NCBI RefSeq assembly: GCF_000513895.2
Contig: NZ_CP165783.1
Location: 806,001-870,000, forward strand
DNA length: 64,000 nucleotides
Source: Ensifer sp. WSM1721
GTDB lineage: Bacteria; Pseudomonadota; Alphaproteobacteria; Rhizobiales; Rhizobiaceae
Reading direction: 5' to 3'
Below, piece by piece: positions 54,930 to 62,920 of the stretch. Under the pieces are notes generated by a model that worked only from the letters and a program-made list of their open reading frames with translations, was not told the origin of the DNA and did no database searches. The translations under genes were made by a program, and so were the position numbers. Each line of letters begins with the position of its first letter. Position 1 is the stretch's first letter.

Positions 54930-55868
54930 CTACTCGGGCCTCGCGGCGCGCTTGACAAGGCCATCGAGGCTCACTTTGCCGATGATGGCGCCATCCGCCG
55001 CGGCGACCGGCAGGGCCGCGCGTCCGGACCAGAGGAGCTCGGATAGGGCCTCGCGCTGGCTGAGCGTCGCCGGTATCGGCTGACCTTCGGCTCCGCCGGG
55101 CTCGATTGCATCGGCGGCGGTTTCGATTGCAAGCAGACGGAACGGCCTTTCGCTGCTGCCGATCAACGCCTCGACGAAGGGGTTGGCCGGCCGCACCAGC
55201 ATTTCGGCCGGCGTCGCATATTGCAGCACCTCGCCCTTGTCCATGACGGCGATCTTGTCGGCGAGACGGAAGGCCTCCTCCATGTCGTGGGTGACGAGGA
55301 TGATGGTCGTGCCGAAGTGCTTTTGTATGGCGAGCAGATCGTCCTGCGCCTTGGCGCGGATGATCGGGTCGAGGGCGCCGAAGGGCTCGTCCATCAGCAG
55401 CAGGTTCGGCTCCGCCGCAAGCGCCCGCGCGACGCCGACCCGTTGCTGCTGGCCGCCGGAAAGCTCATGCGGATAGCGCGCGCCGAAGAAGTCGGGATCG
55501 AGCTGGAACAGCGTCAGGAGTTGCTCGACCTTCGCCGTGATCCGCGCATTCTCCCAGCCGAGCAACGTCGGCACGGTGGCGATGTTTTCCGCTACCGTCC
55601 GGTGCGGGAACAGCCCGTGTCCCTGGATCGCATAGCCGATGCGGCGGCGCAGTTCGAATTCCGGCACCGACCGATTGTCCTCGCCGTCGATCCTGATCAT
55701 GCCGGAGGTGGGCTCCACCAGGCGGTTGACCATTCTGAGAAGCGTGGTCTTGCCCGAGCCGGACGTGCCGACCACAACGGCGACCGTGTGGGGCTCGACG
55801 GTCAGCGACACGTCGCTGACCACTTCCGTGTCGTCGTAGCGCTTGGTGATGTGGTCGAATTCGATCAT
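54930..55868 (-). CDS. yehX: Osmoprotectant ABC transporter ATP-binding protein (YehX type)
   Basis: 312 residues from the ATG at 55868. Longer upstream frames overlap the permease gene and are rejected. Walker A GTSGSGKTT, signature [16 protein letters not shown], Walker B LLLMDEPFGALDPIIRAKAQ and H-loop VTHDMEEA, with a C-terminal CBS-like segment (about 240-312), as in osmoprotectant importers. It overlaps the preceding permease gene by 4 bp. Confidence 0.9.
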   Translation of the reverse strand: MIEFDHITKRYDDTEVVSDVSLTVEPHTVAVVVGTSGSGKTTLLRMVNRLVEPTSGMIRIDGEDNRSVPEFELRRRIGYAIQGHGLFPHRTVAENIATVPTLLGWENARITAKVEQLLTLFQLDPDFFGARYPHELSGGQQQRVGVARALAAEPNLLLMDEPFGALDPIIRAKAQDDLLAIQKHFGTTIILVTHDMEEAFRLADKIAVMDKGEVLQYATPAEMLVRPANPFVEALIGSSERPFRLLAIETAADAIEPGGAEGQPIPATLSQREALSELLWSGRAALPVAAADGAIIGKVSLDGLVKRAARPE

Positions 55869-57064
55869 GCCGCTCTGCCCCGGCTGCGAGAGGAAGCGGC
55901 CATTTCGATTAGGGCATCGAGCACGATAGCCGCGGCGAAGGCGAGGACGACGGTCGGCACCGCACCGAGCAGCACCAGATCCATGGCCGTCTGACCGATG
56001 CCCTGAAAGACGAAGACGCCGAAACCGCCGCCGCCGATGAGGGCAGCGATGGTCGCAAGGCCGATATTCTGGACGAGCACGATGCGAATTGCAGTAAGGA
56101 TGACCGGAAAGGCCAGCGGGAATTCGATGGTGGCAAGCCGCTGCCAGTCGGTCATACCGAGGCCACGCGCGGCATCGTTGGCGGCGCGCGGCACGCCTGC
56201 GAGGCCGACGACCGTATTGGCGACGACCGGCAGCAACGAATAGAGGAAGAGGGCGACGAAGGCCGGCGCAACGCCGATGCCACGAATGCCAATCGCCGCT
56301 GCGCTGGGAACATGCGCCGCAATCCATCCAAGCGGCGCGATCAGAATGCCGAAGAGCGCGATGGACGGGATGGTCTGAACGGCGTTGAGCACGCCCAGCA
56401 CGCTATTCCGCAGACGGTCGACCCGGTGGCAGAGGATACCGAGTGGCAAGCCGACGGCGGTCGCCGCGGCGAGCGACCCAAGCGCCAGCGTCAGGTGGCG
56501 GCCCGCCTCGGCCCAGAACGTGTCGGCTCGGCTCGCATATTCCTTCAGCATCGACAGCCCGTCCCACACGCCGGCGAAGAGCATGCCGCCAACGAGCGCC
56601 AGTACGCCGGCGAGGAAGAGAAGGCGGACGACCGGTCCCGGATTGAGCCGCGTCAGCGCATCGGCGACAAGGAGCGCGAAGGCGAAGAGAAGAATCCAGA
56701 AGCCGGAGGCCGGAGAAACGCGGGCATAGGCATTGTCCGGCGGCGTCAGATTGTCGGCGGCAGCACCGGCGAGAAAGCACAGCGCGACCAGAACCGCGAA
56801 GGCCGAAGCCATTCGCACCGTCAAGGGCGTCCTCAGTAGTGCAATGACAGCCGCCACTGTTACAAGGGCGATAAGCCCATAGCCGAGCAACGGCGGCAAG
56901 GCCTCCCAAATCGCCCTGGTTTCGCCCTGCACGATGCGGTTGGCCTTGAACGTTGCGAAGGGGGCAAGCAAGGCGCCATAGGCTGCAAGGGCTGCTACAA
57001 TCGCGCCGAGCTTATCGAAAGCGAGAGGCTTGCGTTCCGTTTCCCCGATGATACCGATCGCCAT
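55865..57064 (-). CDS. yehY: Osmoprotectant ABC transporter permease, long form (YehY type)
   Basis: A 399-residue permease. Four to five extra N-terminal helices (about 18-165) precede the ProW-type core, with AANDAARGLGMTDWQRLATIEFPLAFPVIL. The extended N-terminus is what distinguishes YehY from YehW. It is encoded between the binding protein and the ATPase genes. Confidence 0.87.
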   Translation of the reverse strand: MAIGIIGETERKPLAFDKLGAIVAALAAYGALLAPFATFKANRIVQGETRAIWEALPPLLGYGLIALVTVAAVIALLRTPLTVRMASAFAVLVALCFLAGAAADNLTPPDNAYARVSPASGFWILLFAFALLVADALTRLNPGPVVRLLFLAGVLALVGGMLFAGVWDGLSMLKEYASRADTFWAEAGRHLTLALGSLAAATAVGLPLGILCHRVDRLRNSVLGVLNAVQTIPSIALFGILIAPLGWIAAHVPSAAAIGIRGIGVAPAFVALFLYSLLPVVANTVVGLAGVPRAANDAARGLGMTDWQRLATIEFPLAFPVILTAIRIVLVQNIGLATIAALIGGGGFGVFVFQGIGQTAMDLVLLGAVPTVVLAFAAAIVLDALIEMAASSRSRGRAA

Positions 57065-57137
57065 GAAATGATCCGCTCGACGCGTTATTCCGGGGGCGTT
57101 GCCCGATCCGGACCGGGCAACATCTCCTGTCGCAGGC

Positions 57138-58055
57138 TTACTTCAGAAAGCCATTTTTCTTCAAAAAATCCTCGGCTACCGCCTTGGCTGGCTCTCCGCC
57201 GACCTGCACGCGCCCATTGAGCTCCTGCAGCGTCACCAGATCGAGCTTTTCGAAGACGGGCTTCAAGAGGCTCTCGATCCCGGGGTTTTCCTTGAGCGCC
57301 GCCTCGCGGATAATCGGCGTCGGCTGGTAGACAGGCTGTACGTTCTTGTCGTCCTCGAGAACGACGAGGCCGGAGGGCGCGATGCCGCCGTCGGTGCCGT
57401 ACACCATCGCGGCGTTGGCGCCGTTCGTCTGGTTGGCTGCAGCGGCGATCGTCGCGGCGGTATCGCCGCCGGAAAGCGTGATGAGCTGTTCCGGCTTCAG
57501 CTCGAAGGAATAGGCCTTCTGGAAGGCGGGCAAGGCTGCCGCGGAGTTGACGAATTCCGACGAGGCTGCGAGCACGACCTGACCGCCGCCGGAGACATAT
57601 TTGCCGAAGTCCGAGAGCGTCTTGAGGTTGTTCTTCTCGGCGACATCCTTGCGCAGCGCGATCGCCCACGTATTGTTGGCGGGCGACGGCGTCAGCCAGA
57701 CGATCTTGTTGGCTTCGTAGTCCAGTTTCTTCGCCTGCTCGTAAGCCTTGGCCGCATCCTTCCAGGCCGGGTCGTCGGCCTTTTCGAAGAAGAAGGCGGC
57801 ATTGCCGGTATATTCCGGATAGATGTCGATCTCGCCGGCGGTGATCGCCTTGCGCACCACGGGGGTCGCACCAAGTTGTACCCGATCGGTGGTCTTGATG
57901 TTGTTCGCATTCAAGACGGCGAGAATGATGTTGCCGAGGACGCCGCCTTCCGTGTCGATCTTGGAGGAGACCACGACGTCGGCCTTGGCCACCGCGGAGG
58001 TGAGTGCAAGGGCCAGAGCGGTGCCGATAAATGTCTTCATCAGGGTCAGGCGCAT
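57138..58055 (-). CDS. osmF: Osmoprotectant ABC transporter substrate-binding protein (OsmF/YehZ type)
   Basis: 305 residues from the ATG at 58055 (GGGAGA upstream), the length of OsmF. The signal peptide MRLTLMKTFIGTALALALTS ends near AVAKA. VVVSSKIDTEGGVLGNIILAVLNANN and AGEIDIYPEYTGNAAFFF are typical of OpuAC/OsmF-type quaternary-ammonium binding proteins. It is first gene of the leftward four-gene operon. Confidence 0.9.
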   Translation of the reverse strand: MRLTLMKTFIGTALALALTSAVAKADVVVSSKIDTEGGVLGNIILAVLNANNIKTTDRVQLGATPVVRKAITAGEIDIYPEYTGNAAFFFEKADDPAWKDAAKAYEQAKKLDYEANKIVWLTPSPANNTWAIALRKDVAEKNNLKTLSDFGKYVSGGGQVVLAASSEFVNSAAALPAFQKAYSFELKPEQLITLSGGDTAATIAAAANQTNGANAAMVYGTDGGIAPSGLVVLEDDKNVQPVYQPTPIIREAALKENPGIESLLKPVFEKLDLVTLQELNGRVQVGGEPAKAVAEDFLKKNGFLK

Positions 58056-58407
58056 GATTGGTCTCCCTCGATAGGTCTGTTCCCCTTGGCCACGGATTCT
58101 CCGCTGGCTCCGACTAGAGAATCCCATATATGTCAGGGTTCCGCAAAAGGACAGGGCACTGGCACCTTCGCGGACCTGCGGTTGAGCTTCGGCAGTATCG
58201 CCGATCTAGCCGCGTGCGGCCAGTTGCATTCGACTCCGAAGTCGGTCACTCTCTGATCGGGTATGCCTTCACAGCCGAAGTCCTCGGGACTTAGATCGAT
58301 CGCCAATTTGCAAATGCATGCATGATCCAAGGCGGCTGAAGAAGCCAACGGCGATTTCTCCGTCAGCCGCCCGCGCAAGTCTCTAAAAAGTTGCTCGGGG
58401 GGATTTG
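58056..58407. other. 352-bp divergent promoter region, osmF / DUF4126
   Basis: No gene is supported here. It must hold the leftward osmF-operon promoter and the rightward DUF4126 promoter. The only symmetry noted is a small ATGCATGCAT palindrome near 58315. Confidence 0.35.
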
Positions 58408-58869
58408 ATGTCCGTCTATGTTCTTGCGCTTCTGATCGGCGTCGTCGCGGGTCTGCGTGCCATGACGGCGCCGGCCGCCGTCAGTATCGCCGCCGCAGCC
58501 GGCTGGCTGCCCGTCACCAATAGCTGGGCCTCCTTCATGGGGTTCCGGTATACACCTTATGTCGTCGGGCTGCTGGCACTCGGGGAATACGTCACGGACC
58601 AGCTGCCGAGCACACCCAGCCGCACGGTTCCACAGCAATTCGGCGCGCGCATCGTCAGTGGTGGCTTCTGTGGCGCGGTGATCGGCACCGTCGGCGGCTC
58701 ATTGCTCGGCGGGGCGATGGCCGGCATCATCGGTGCCGTCATCGGCACGCTCGGCGGTTACCAGGCTCGCAAACGCCTGGTTGCGATGATCGGCGGCAAG
58801 GATCTGCCGATCGCTCTCCTTGAGGATCTGGTTGCCATCTTACTCGCACTTTGGGTGGTGTCGTCATGA
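58408..58869 (+). CDS. DUF4126 family membrane protein
   Basis: A 153-residue inner-membrane protein with four to five hydrophobic segments and a Gly-rich stretch (GGSLLGGAMAGIIGAVIGTLGGYQARK, about 95-122). GLRAMTAPA near the N-terminus is typical of DUF4126. Function is unknown. It starts at the ATG at 58408 after GGGGGG and overlaps the next gene by 4 bp, so it is coupled to a flavoenzyme. Confidence 0.78.
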   Translation: MSVYVLALLIGVVAGLRAMTAPAAVSIAAAAGWLPVTNSWASFMGFRYTPYVVGLLALGEYVTDQLPSTPSRTVPQQFGARIVSGGFCGAVIGTVGGSLLGGAMAGIIGAVIGTLGGYQARKRLVAMIGGKDLPIALLEDLVAILLALWVVSS

Positions 58870-60242
58870 GCAGGAAATTCGACGCGATCATCATCGGCGC
58901 CGGCCAGGCCGGGCCGTCACTCGCAGGACGGCTGACGGAGGTCGGCCGGACCGTCGCCCTCGTCGAGCGTAAGCTTTTCGGCGGAACCTGCGTCAACACG
59001 GGCTGCATGCCTACGAAAGCGATGGTCGCGAGCGCCTACGCGATCCACACCGCGCGCCGCGGCGCCGAATACGGCATGACGACCGGGCCCATCTCGGTCG
59101 ATTTCGCTCGCGTCATGGCGCGAAAGGAGAAGGTCCGGCTCGATGCCCGTGCGGGGGTCGAGAGCTGGCTGAAGAACATGAACAACTGTACGGTGCTGGA
59201 AGGTCATGCGCGCTTCGAAAGCCCGACGGAAATCCGCGTCGGCGAAGAGCTGATCTCCAGCGAACAGGTTTTTCTCAACGTGGGCGCGCGCGCCGCTGTC
59301 CCGGATTTTGCCGGTGTCGACGAGGTTTCCTTTCTCACCAACAGCTCGATCATGGAGCTCAACCATCTGCCCGGCCATCTGGTGATCATCGGCGGCAGCT
59401 ATATCGGGCTCGAATTTGCCCAGATGTTCCGCCGCTTCGGCTCCGAGGTCACGGTGATCGAAAAGGGACCACGGCTGATCGCACGCGAAGATCCGGATGT
59501 CTCCGATGCAATCCGCGCCATACTCGAAAAAGAGGGAGTTCATATTCGCCTCAACGCCGAATGCATCCGCTTCGCCAAGCATCCGGACGGCGTGGCCGCC
59601 GGTGTCGATTGCACGTCAGGAGCGCCCGAGGTCATCGGCTCCGATGTACTGCTTGCCACCGGCCGCCGTCCGAATACGGACGATCTCGGTCTCGACAAAG
59701 CGGGCGTGAAGACCGACGCGCGCGGCTATATCGAGGTCGACGACTTCCTGCGCACCAACGTGCCGCATATCTGCGCGATGGGCGAATGCAACGGCCGCGG
59801 CGCCTTCACCCACACATCCTACAACGACTTCGAGATCGCCGCCGCGAACCTGATCGACAACGACCCGCGCCGGGTGAGCGATCGCATCCAGACCTATGCA
59901 CTTTATATCGATCCGCCGCTCGGCCGCGCCGGCATGACCGAGACCGAGGCGCGCAAGAGCGGGCGCAAGCTCCTGATCGGCACCCGTCCGATGACGCGGG
60001 TCGGGCGCGCGGTCGAGAAGGGCGAGACGCAGGGCTTCATGAAGGTGATCGTCGATGCGGACACGAAGGAGATCCTCGGCGCGTCGATTCTCGGAACGGG
60101 GGGCGACGAGGCGATCCAGAGCATCCTCGACGTCATGTATGCGAAGAAGCCCTACACGACGATCTCGCGGGCCGTGCATATCCACCCGACGGTATCGGAA
60201 CTGATACCGACCGTGTTTGGGGACATGTCGCCGGCGATGTAG
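58866..60242 (+). CDS. Mercuric reductase-like FAD/pyridine nucleotide-disulfide oxidoreductase
   Basis: 458 residues from the ATG at 58866. DAIIIGAGQAGPSLAGRL binds FAD, GGTCVNTGCMPTKAMVASA holds the redox disulfide CxxxxC, and VIIGGSYIGLEFAQMFRRFGSEVTVIEK binds NAD(P). The C-terminal dimer domain ends HIHPTVSELIPT with the catalytic His. There is no heavy-metal N-terminal domain and no vicinal C-terminal Cys pair, so it is unlikely to reduce mercury. The substrate is unknown. It is coupled to the DUF4126 gene. Confidence 0.87.
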   Translation: MSRKFDAIIIGAGQAGPSLAGRLTEVGRTVALVERKLFGGTCVNTGCMPTKAMVASAYAIHTARRGAEYGMTTGPISVDFARVMARKEKVRLDARAGVESWLKNMNNCTVLEGHARFESPTEIRVGEELISSEQVFLNVGARAAVPDFAGVDEVSFLTNSSIMELNHLPGHLVIIGGSYIGLEFAQMFRRFGSEVTVIEKGPRLIAREDPDVSDAIRAILEKEGVHIRLNAECIRFAKHPDGVAAGVDCTSGAPEVIGSDVLLATGRRPNTDDLGLDKAGVKTDARGYIEVDDFLRTNVPHICAMGECNGRGAFTHTSYNDFEIAAANLIDNDPRRVSDRIQTYALYIDPPLGRAGMTETEARKSGRKLLIGTRPMTRVGRAVEKGETQGFMKVIVDADTKEILGASILGTGGDEAIQSILDVMYAKKPYTTISRAVHIHPTVSELIPTVFGDMSPAM

Positions 60243-60347
60243 TGTCCCGCAGCGATGCTGCCAAAACGCCTCCGATGATCAGCCCGGCACTTAGGTGCGA
60301 ATTGCGGGCGCAAACAACCGTTCGCGCCCGCGGCTACTTCGCTGTCG

Positions 60348-60890
60348 CTATTTCACCGGTATCATAAGGTGGGCGTAGGGAGTGCCTGCCCACATCACAT
60401 ACGGCCGGGATGTATCGGGCTTGGCGTCCGTCGGATAGCCTTGCATCATCTCCATCGCATTGACGATCATGACATGGGGACCGGTTTCCACCCAGTTGTT
60501 ACCTTCTTCGGGTTTAGTCGCGTAAGGATCGGTATTGCTAGCGTCGGAGCCGCCGGCCAGCATATAGATGAAGCCCACCTTGCCTTTGGGCGGCTCCTTC
60601 TTTTGGATCCATGCCGTCGCCCATTCCATCGCATTGGCATCGCCACACATCGGATCCGGGCCGGGCGTGGCCGGAACGTCCGGCATGCACCAGAAGCCAT
60701 TGGTGCCCTCCCTCAACGTGCGCATGTTGCCCTTCTCGTCCATAGCGTGGATCGCAGCACCGCTTGCTACCCCGGCGGGCGCAGCGGATTCAGCGCTTTT
60801 GATCAGTGCAGCGTCGTCGGCGGCTGCGCCCTGCACTGCAACCAAACTGCTCGCCGCCAATAGGGCAGCGGCCGTTAGAAGCCGTTTCAT
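60348..60890 (-). CDS. Secreted hypothetical protein
   Basis: A 180-residue protein with a signal peptide (MKRLLTAAALLAASSLVAVQG, cut near AAA-DD). The mature part has two cysteines (CMPDVPATPGPDPMC) that could form a disulfide, and a C-terminal half rich in Met and aromatic residues (HVMIVNAMEMMQGYP, YVMWAGTPYAHLMIPVK). I do not recognise the family with certainty. It is convergent with the flavoenzyme gene and is followed by no obvious partner. Confidence 0.75.
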   Translation of the reverse strand: MKRLLTAAALLAASSLVAVQGAAADDAALIKSAESAAPAGVASGAAIHAMDEKGNMRTLREGTNGFWCMPDVPATPGPDPMCGDANAMEWATAWIQKKEPPKGKVGFIYMLAGGSDASNTDPYATKPEEGNNWVETGPHVMIVNAMEMMQGYPTDAKPDTSRPYVMWAGTPYAHLMIPVK

Positions 60891-61062
60891 GGCCGTTCTC
60901 CCGGATCGCGTTCATCGTTGTCATTGTGTCGGCCTTCGGCTGTGCCAAGCCGTATTAGCCGAAACTAAAATGATAGCAGATTGGACACACCCGAACAATT
61001 AAGTAGGGCAGGTCGCGCGCCTGCGACGCTCCGGTATCGTCCGTTGCCTCTGGGGCTCAGGA

Positions 61063-61863
61063 TCACTCATCTTTTCCGCAGCTGAACCATCTCAGCGACA
61101 TACAGGAGAGGCCCGCATCGATCTTGCCGATTTCCGTGGTCTTCAGTGGCACGACCTTGTAGCCGGCCTTGTCGAGCATCTCGATCGTGCGCGGAAAATC
61201 GGAACCGACCATGACGACGTCGTTGACGCGAAGGGCGTTGGCGGCCGGCTCCTCGCCTTCGGGAATGATCATCTGCCTGAAGTTTTCAAAGACGCCGGAA
61301 CGCGCCAGCCGATTGGTGGAAAGGATCGTCTCGTCGTCGAGCAGCGAGCAATCGGTCTTGAAGTGGAGCACGCCTTCCGGTGTGGCAACGATCTCGCTCC
61401 TGCGGCCAAGCTTCGCCAGACATCCCCGCAGCGCTTCGGCGCCCGCCCTGTCGGTGCGCGCGGAAAGCCCGATCATGACGCGTTCCCGGGTCGTCAGCAC
61501 ATCGCCACCATCGGCATAGCCGGCCGGCAGCTCAAGGACGGTTTCGAACATATCGTGGAGCGTCGGCGCGATTTCCTCTGCTTCCTTGACGCGCGTGGCC
61601 GCACCCGGGCGCAGCAGGATCGCGCCTTCAGTGAAGACGAGCGCAGGATCCTCCACGAAGATCGAGTCCGGAAAGGCCTCGAGCGCCGGCAACACCGCGA
61701 CCATCACGCCGGCCTCACGCATCGCCTCGACATAGGCGTCGTGCTCGGCCTTGACCCCTTCATAGGTCGGGCTGCCGCGATCCTCGGCCCGAAGGCCATC
61801 GACGACGGACCGCGAGGGCGAACGCACGATGATGGAATTGAAGTGAAAGGCAGGACGCGACAT
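61063..61863 (-). CDS. Dimethylarginine dimethylaminohydrolase-like amidinotransferase-fold enzyme
   Basis: A 266-residue member of the guanidino-modifying superfamily. FVEDPALVF, GGDVL, LHFKTDCSLL (H167) and GLSCMSLRW (catalytic C254) match bacterial DDAH, which hydrolyses methylated arginines to citrulline and a methylamine. It lies 25 bp after the OsmC gene on the same strand. Arginine deiminase-like activity on another guanidino compound is the alternative. Confidence 0.86.
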   Translation of the reverse strand: MSRPAFHFNSIIVRSPSRSVVDGLRAEDRGSPTYEGVKAEHDAYVEAMREAGVMVAVLPALEAFPDSIFVEDPALVFTEGAILLRPGAATRVKEAEEIAPTLHDMFETVLELPAGYADGGDVLTTRERVMIGLSARTDRAGAEALRGCLAKLGRRSEIVATPEGVLHFKTDCSLLDDETILSTNRLARSGVFENFRQMIIPEGEEPAANALRVNDVVMVGSDFPRTIEMLDKAGYKVVPLKTTEIGKIDAGLSCMSLRWFSCGKDE

Positions 61864-61888
61864 TCGAGATCTGTTCCTTATGATTTGC

Positions 61889-62317
61889 TTAGGCGGAAAC
61901 GCTGCTGATGAAATCCGGACTGCTGCGCAACGTGTTGCTTACGGTGCAGATTTCCTCCGCGGCCGCCTCGGCAATGGCGTGGCGGACGGTGTCGTCGAAA
62001 TCACCCCTGATGACGAACGCGATATCGAAGCGCGCCACGCGCGACGGCTCGTCATGCGCCTTCTCGCCGGTTACTTTGACCGAAACTTCTGTCAACCGGT
62101 CGAGAACGCCGAAGCGGCTCGCCGCGATCCGGGCGCTGAGGACTAGGCAGCTCGCGAGCGAGGCATAGAGCAGATCGAGCGGTCCGAAGCCCGGCTGAGA
62201 AGGGCCGGTGACGATGTCGAGCTCGCCGCCGGTGAGCGACGTGACCTGCGGGAAGCCGGTGCGGCCGACGACGGCGGTGGCGCCCGTTTCCCGCGTCCTC
62301 ACCTTGACCTCGGCCAT
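61889..62317 (-). CDS. OsmC family protein
   Basis: 142 residues from the ATG at 62317. GPSQPGFGPLDLLYASLASCLVLSARI carries the first conserved Cys (C57), and EEICTVSNTL has the second (C124), the peroxidatic/resolving pair of OsmC/Ohr proteins. A longer frame to 62860 overlaps the FucU gene and is rejected. It probably reduces organic or lipid peroxides. It is 11 bp after the FucU/RbsD gene. Confidence 0.85.
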   Translation of the reverse strand: MAEVKVRTRETGATAVVGRTGFPQVTSLTGGELDIVTGPSQPGFGPLDLLYASLASCLVLSARIAASRFGVLDRLTEVSVKVTGEKAHDEPSRVARFDIAFVIRGDFDDTVRHAIAEAAAEEICTVSNTLRSSPDFISSVSA

Positions 62318-62328
62318 ACCGCAATCTC

Positions 62329-62784
62329 TCAGGCTGATTCCGGCGGGATGACACCCTTGGTGAAAAGGAAGCAGCCGTAGAAGCGCGTCTCGCCGGTGGT
62401 GATGACGCAATAGGCCTTCTTCGCTTCCTCGTAGAAGGCGAAGCGCTCGATGCCGTACATGGGGACGGGCTTGCCCTCGGCGCGATCGATTTCGGCCTGG
62501 ACCTCGCGCTGCACCGGCGGGAGTTCGTCGGGCGCGCCCATGACCTCCATGCGCCCCGCCGAGGGCTGGAGCGGCGTGTCGAGCGGCAGAACCGAAAGCA
62601 CGGCCTTCACCGCGCGCGCGGCTGAAACATTGTCGATGTGGAGCAATTTGCCGAGCGTCGTCTGGCGGGCGATCGCATCCGATGGGAAATTGGTGTCGGA
62701 GATCACCAACGTATCGCCATGGCCCATTGAGCGAAGCGCGTGCAGCACGTCCGCATTGAGGGCCGGATCGAGATTCTTGAGCAT
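62329..62784 (-). CDS. RbsD/FucU family sugar mutarotase
   Basis: 151 residues from the ATG at 62784 (GGAGGAAGA upstream). MLKNLDPALNADVLHALRSMGHGDTLVISDTNFP, with the conserved His and Asp, and the C-terminal FYEEAKKAYCVITTGETRFYGCFLFTKGV are typical of FucU. It interconverts anomers of fucose- or ribose-like sugars. It lies 136 bp after the aldehyde dehydrogenase gene on the same strand. Confidence 0.86.
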   Translation of the reverse strand: MLKNLDPALNADVLHALRSMGHGDTLVISDTNFPSDAIARQTTLGKLLHIDNVSAARAVKAVLSVLPLDTPLQPSAGRMEVMGAPDELPPVQREVQAEIDRAEGKPVPMYGIERFAFYEEAKKAYCVITTGETRFYGCFLFTKGVIPPESA

Positions 62785-62920
62785 TTCTGTCTTCCTCCAA
62801 AACGCCACCGCTTACGGGTGGCGCGGGTCGCATCAGGCCGTTTCCGGCGCCGATCGTCAACAGGGCTGCTCCGCTTTCCCCACTCTTCCGGCTCTCTCCG
62901 CGGCCGAAAAGGGCGGATCC

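Noticed and set aside
54930..56327. 465-codon frame extending the YehX-type ATPase
   Set aside because: The extra 153 codons overlap the YehY permease in a different frame; the ATPase starts at 55868 with a 4-bp overlap.
58866..60242. Mercuric reductase (merA)
   Set aside because: No N-terminal heavy-metal domain, no C-terminal vicinal cysteines and no mer genes nearby; only the general flavoenzyme family is supported.
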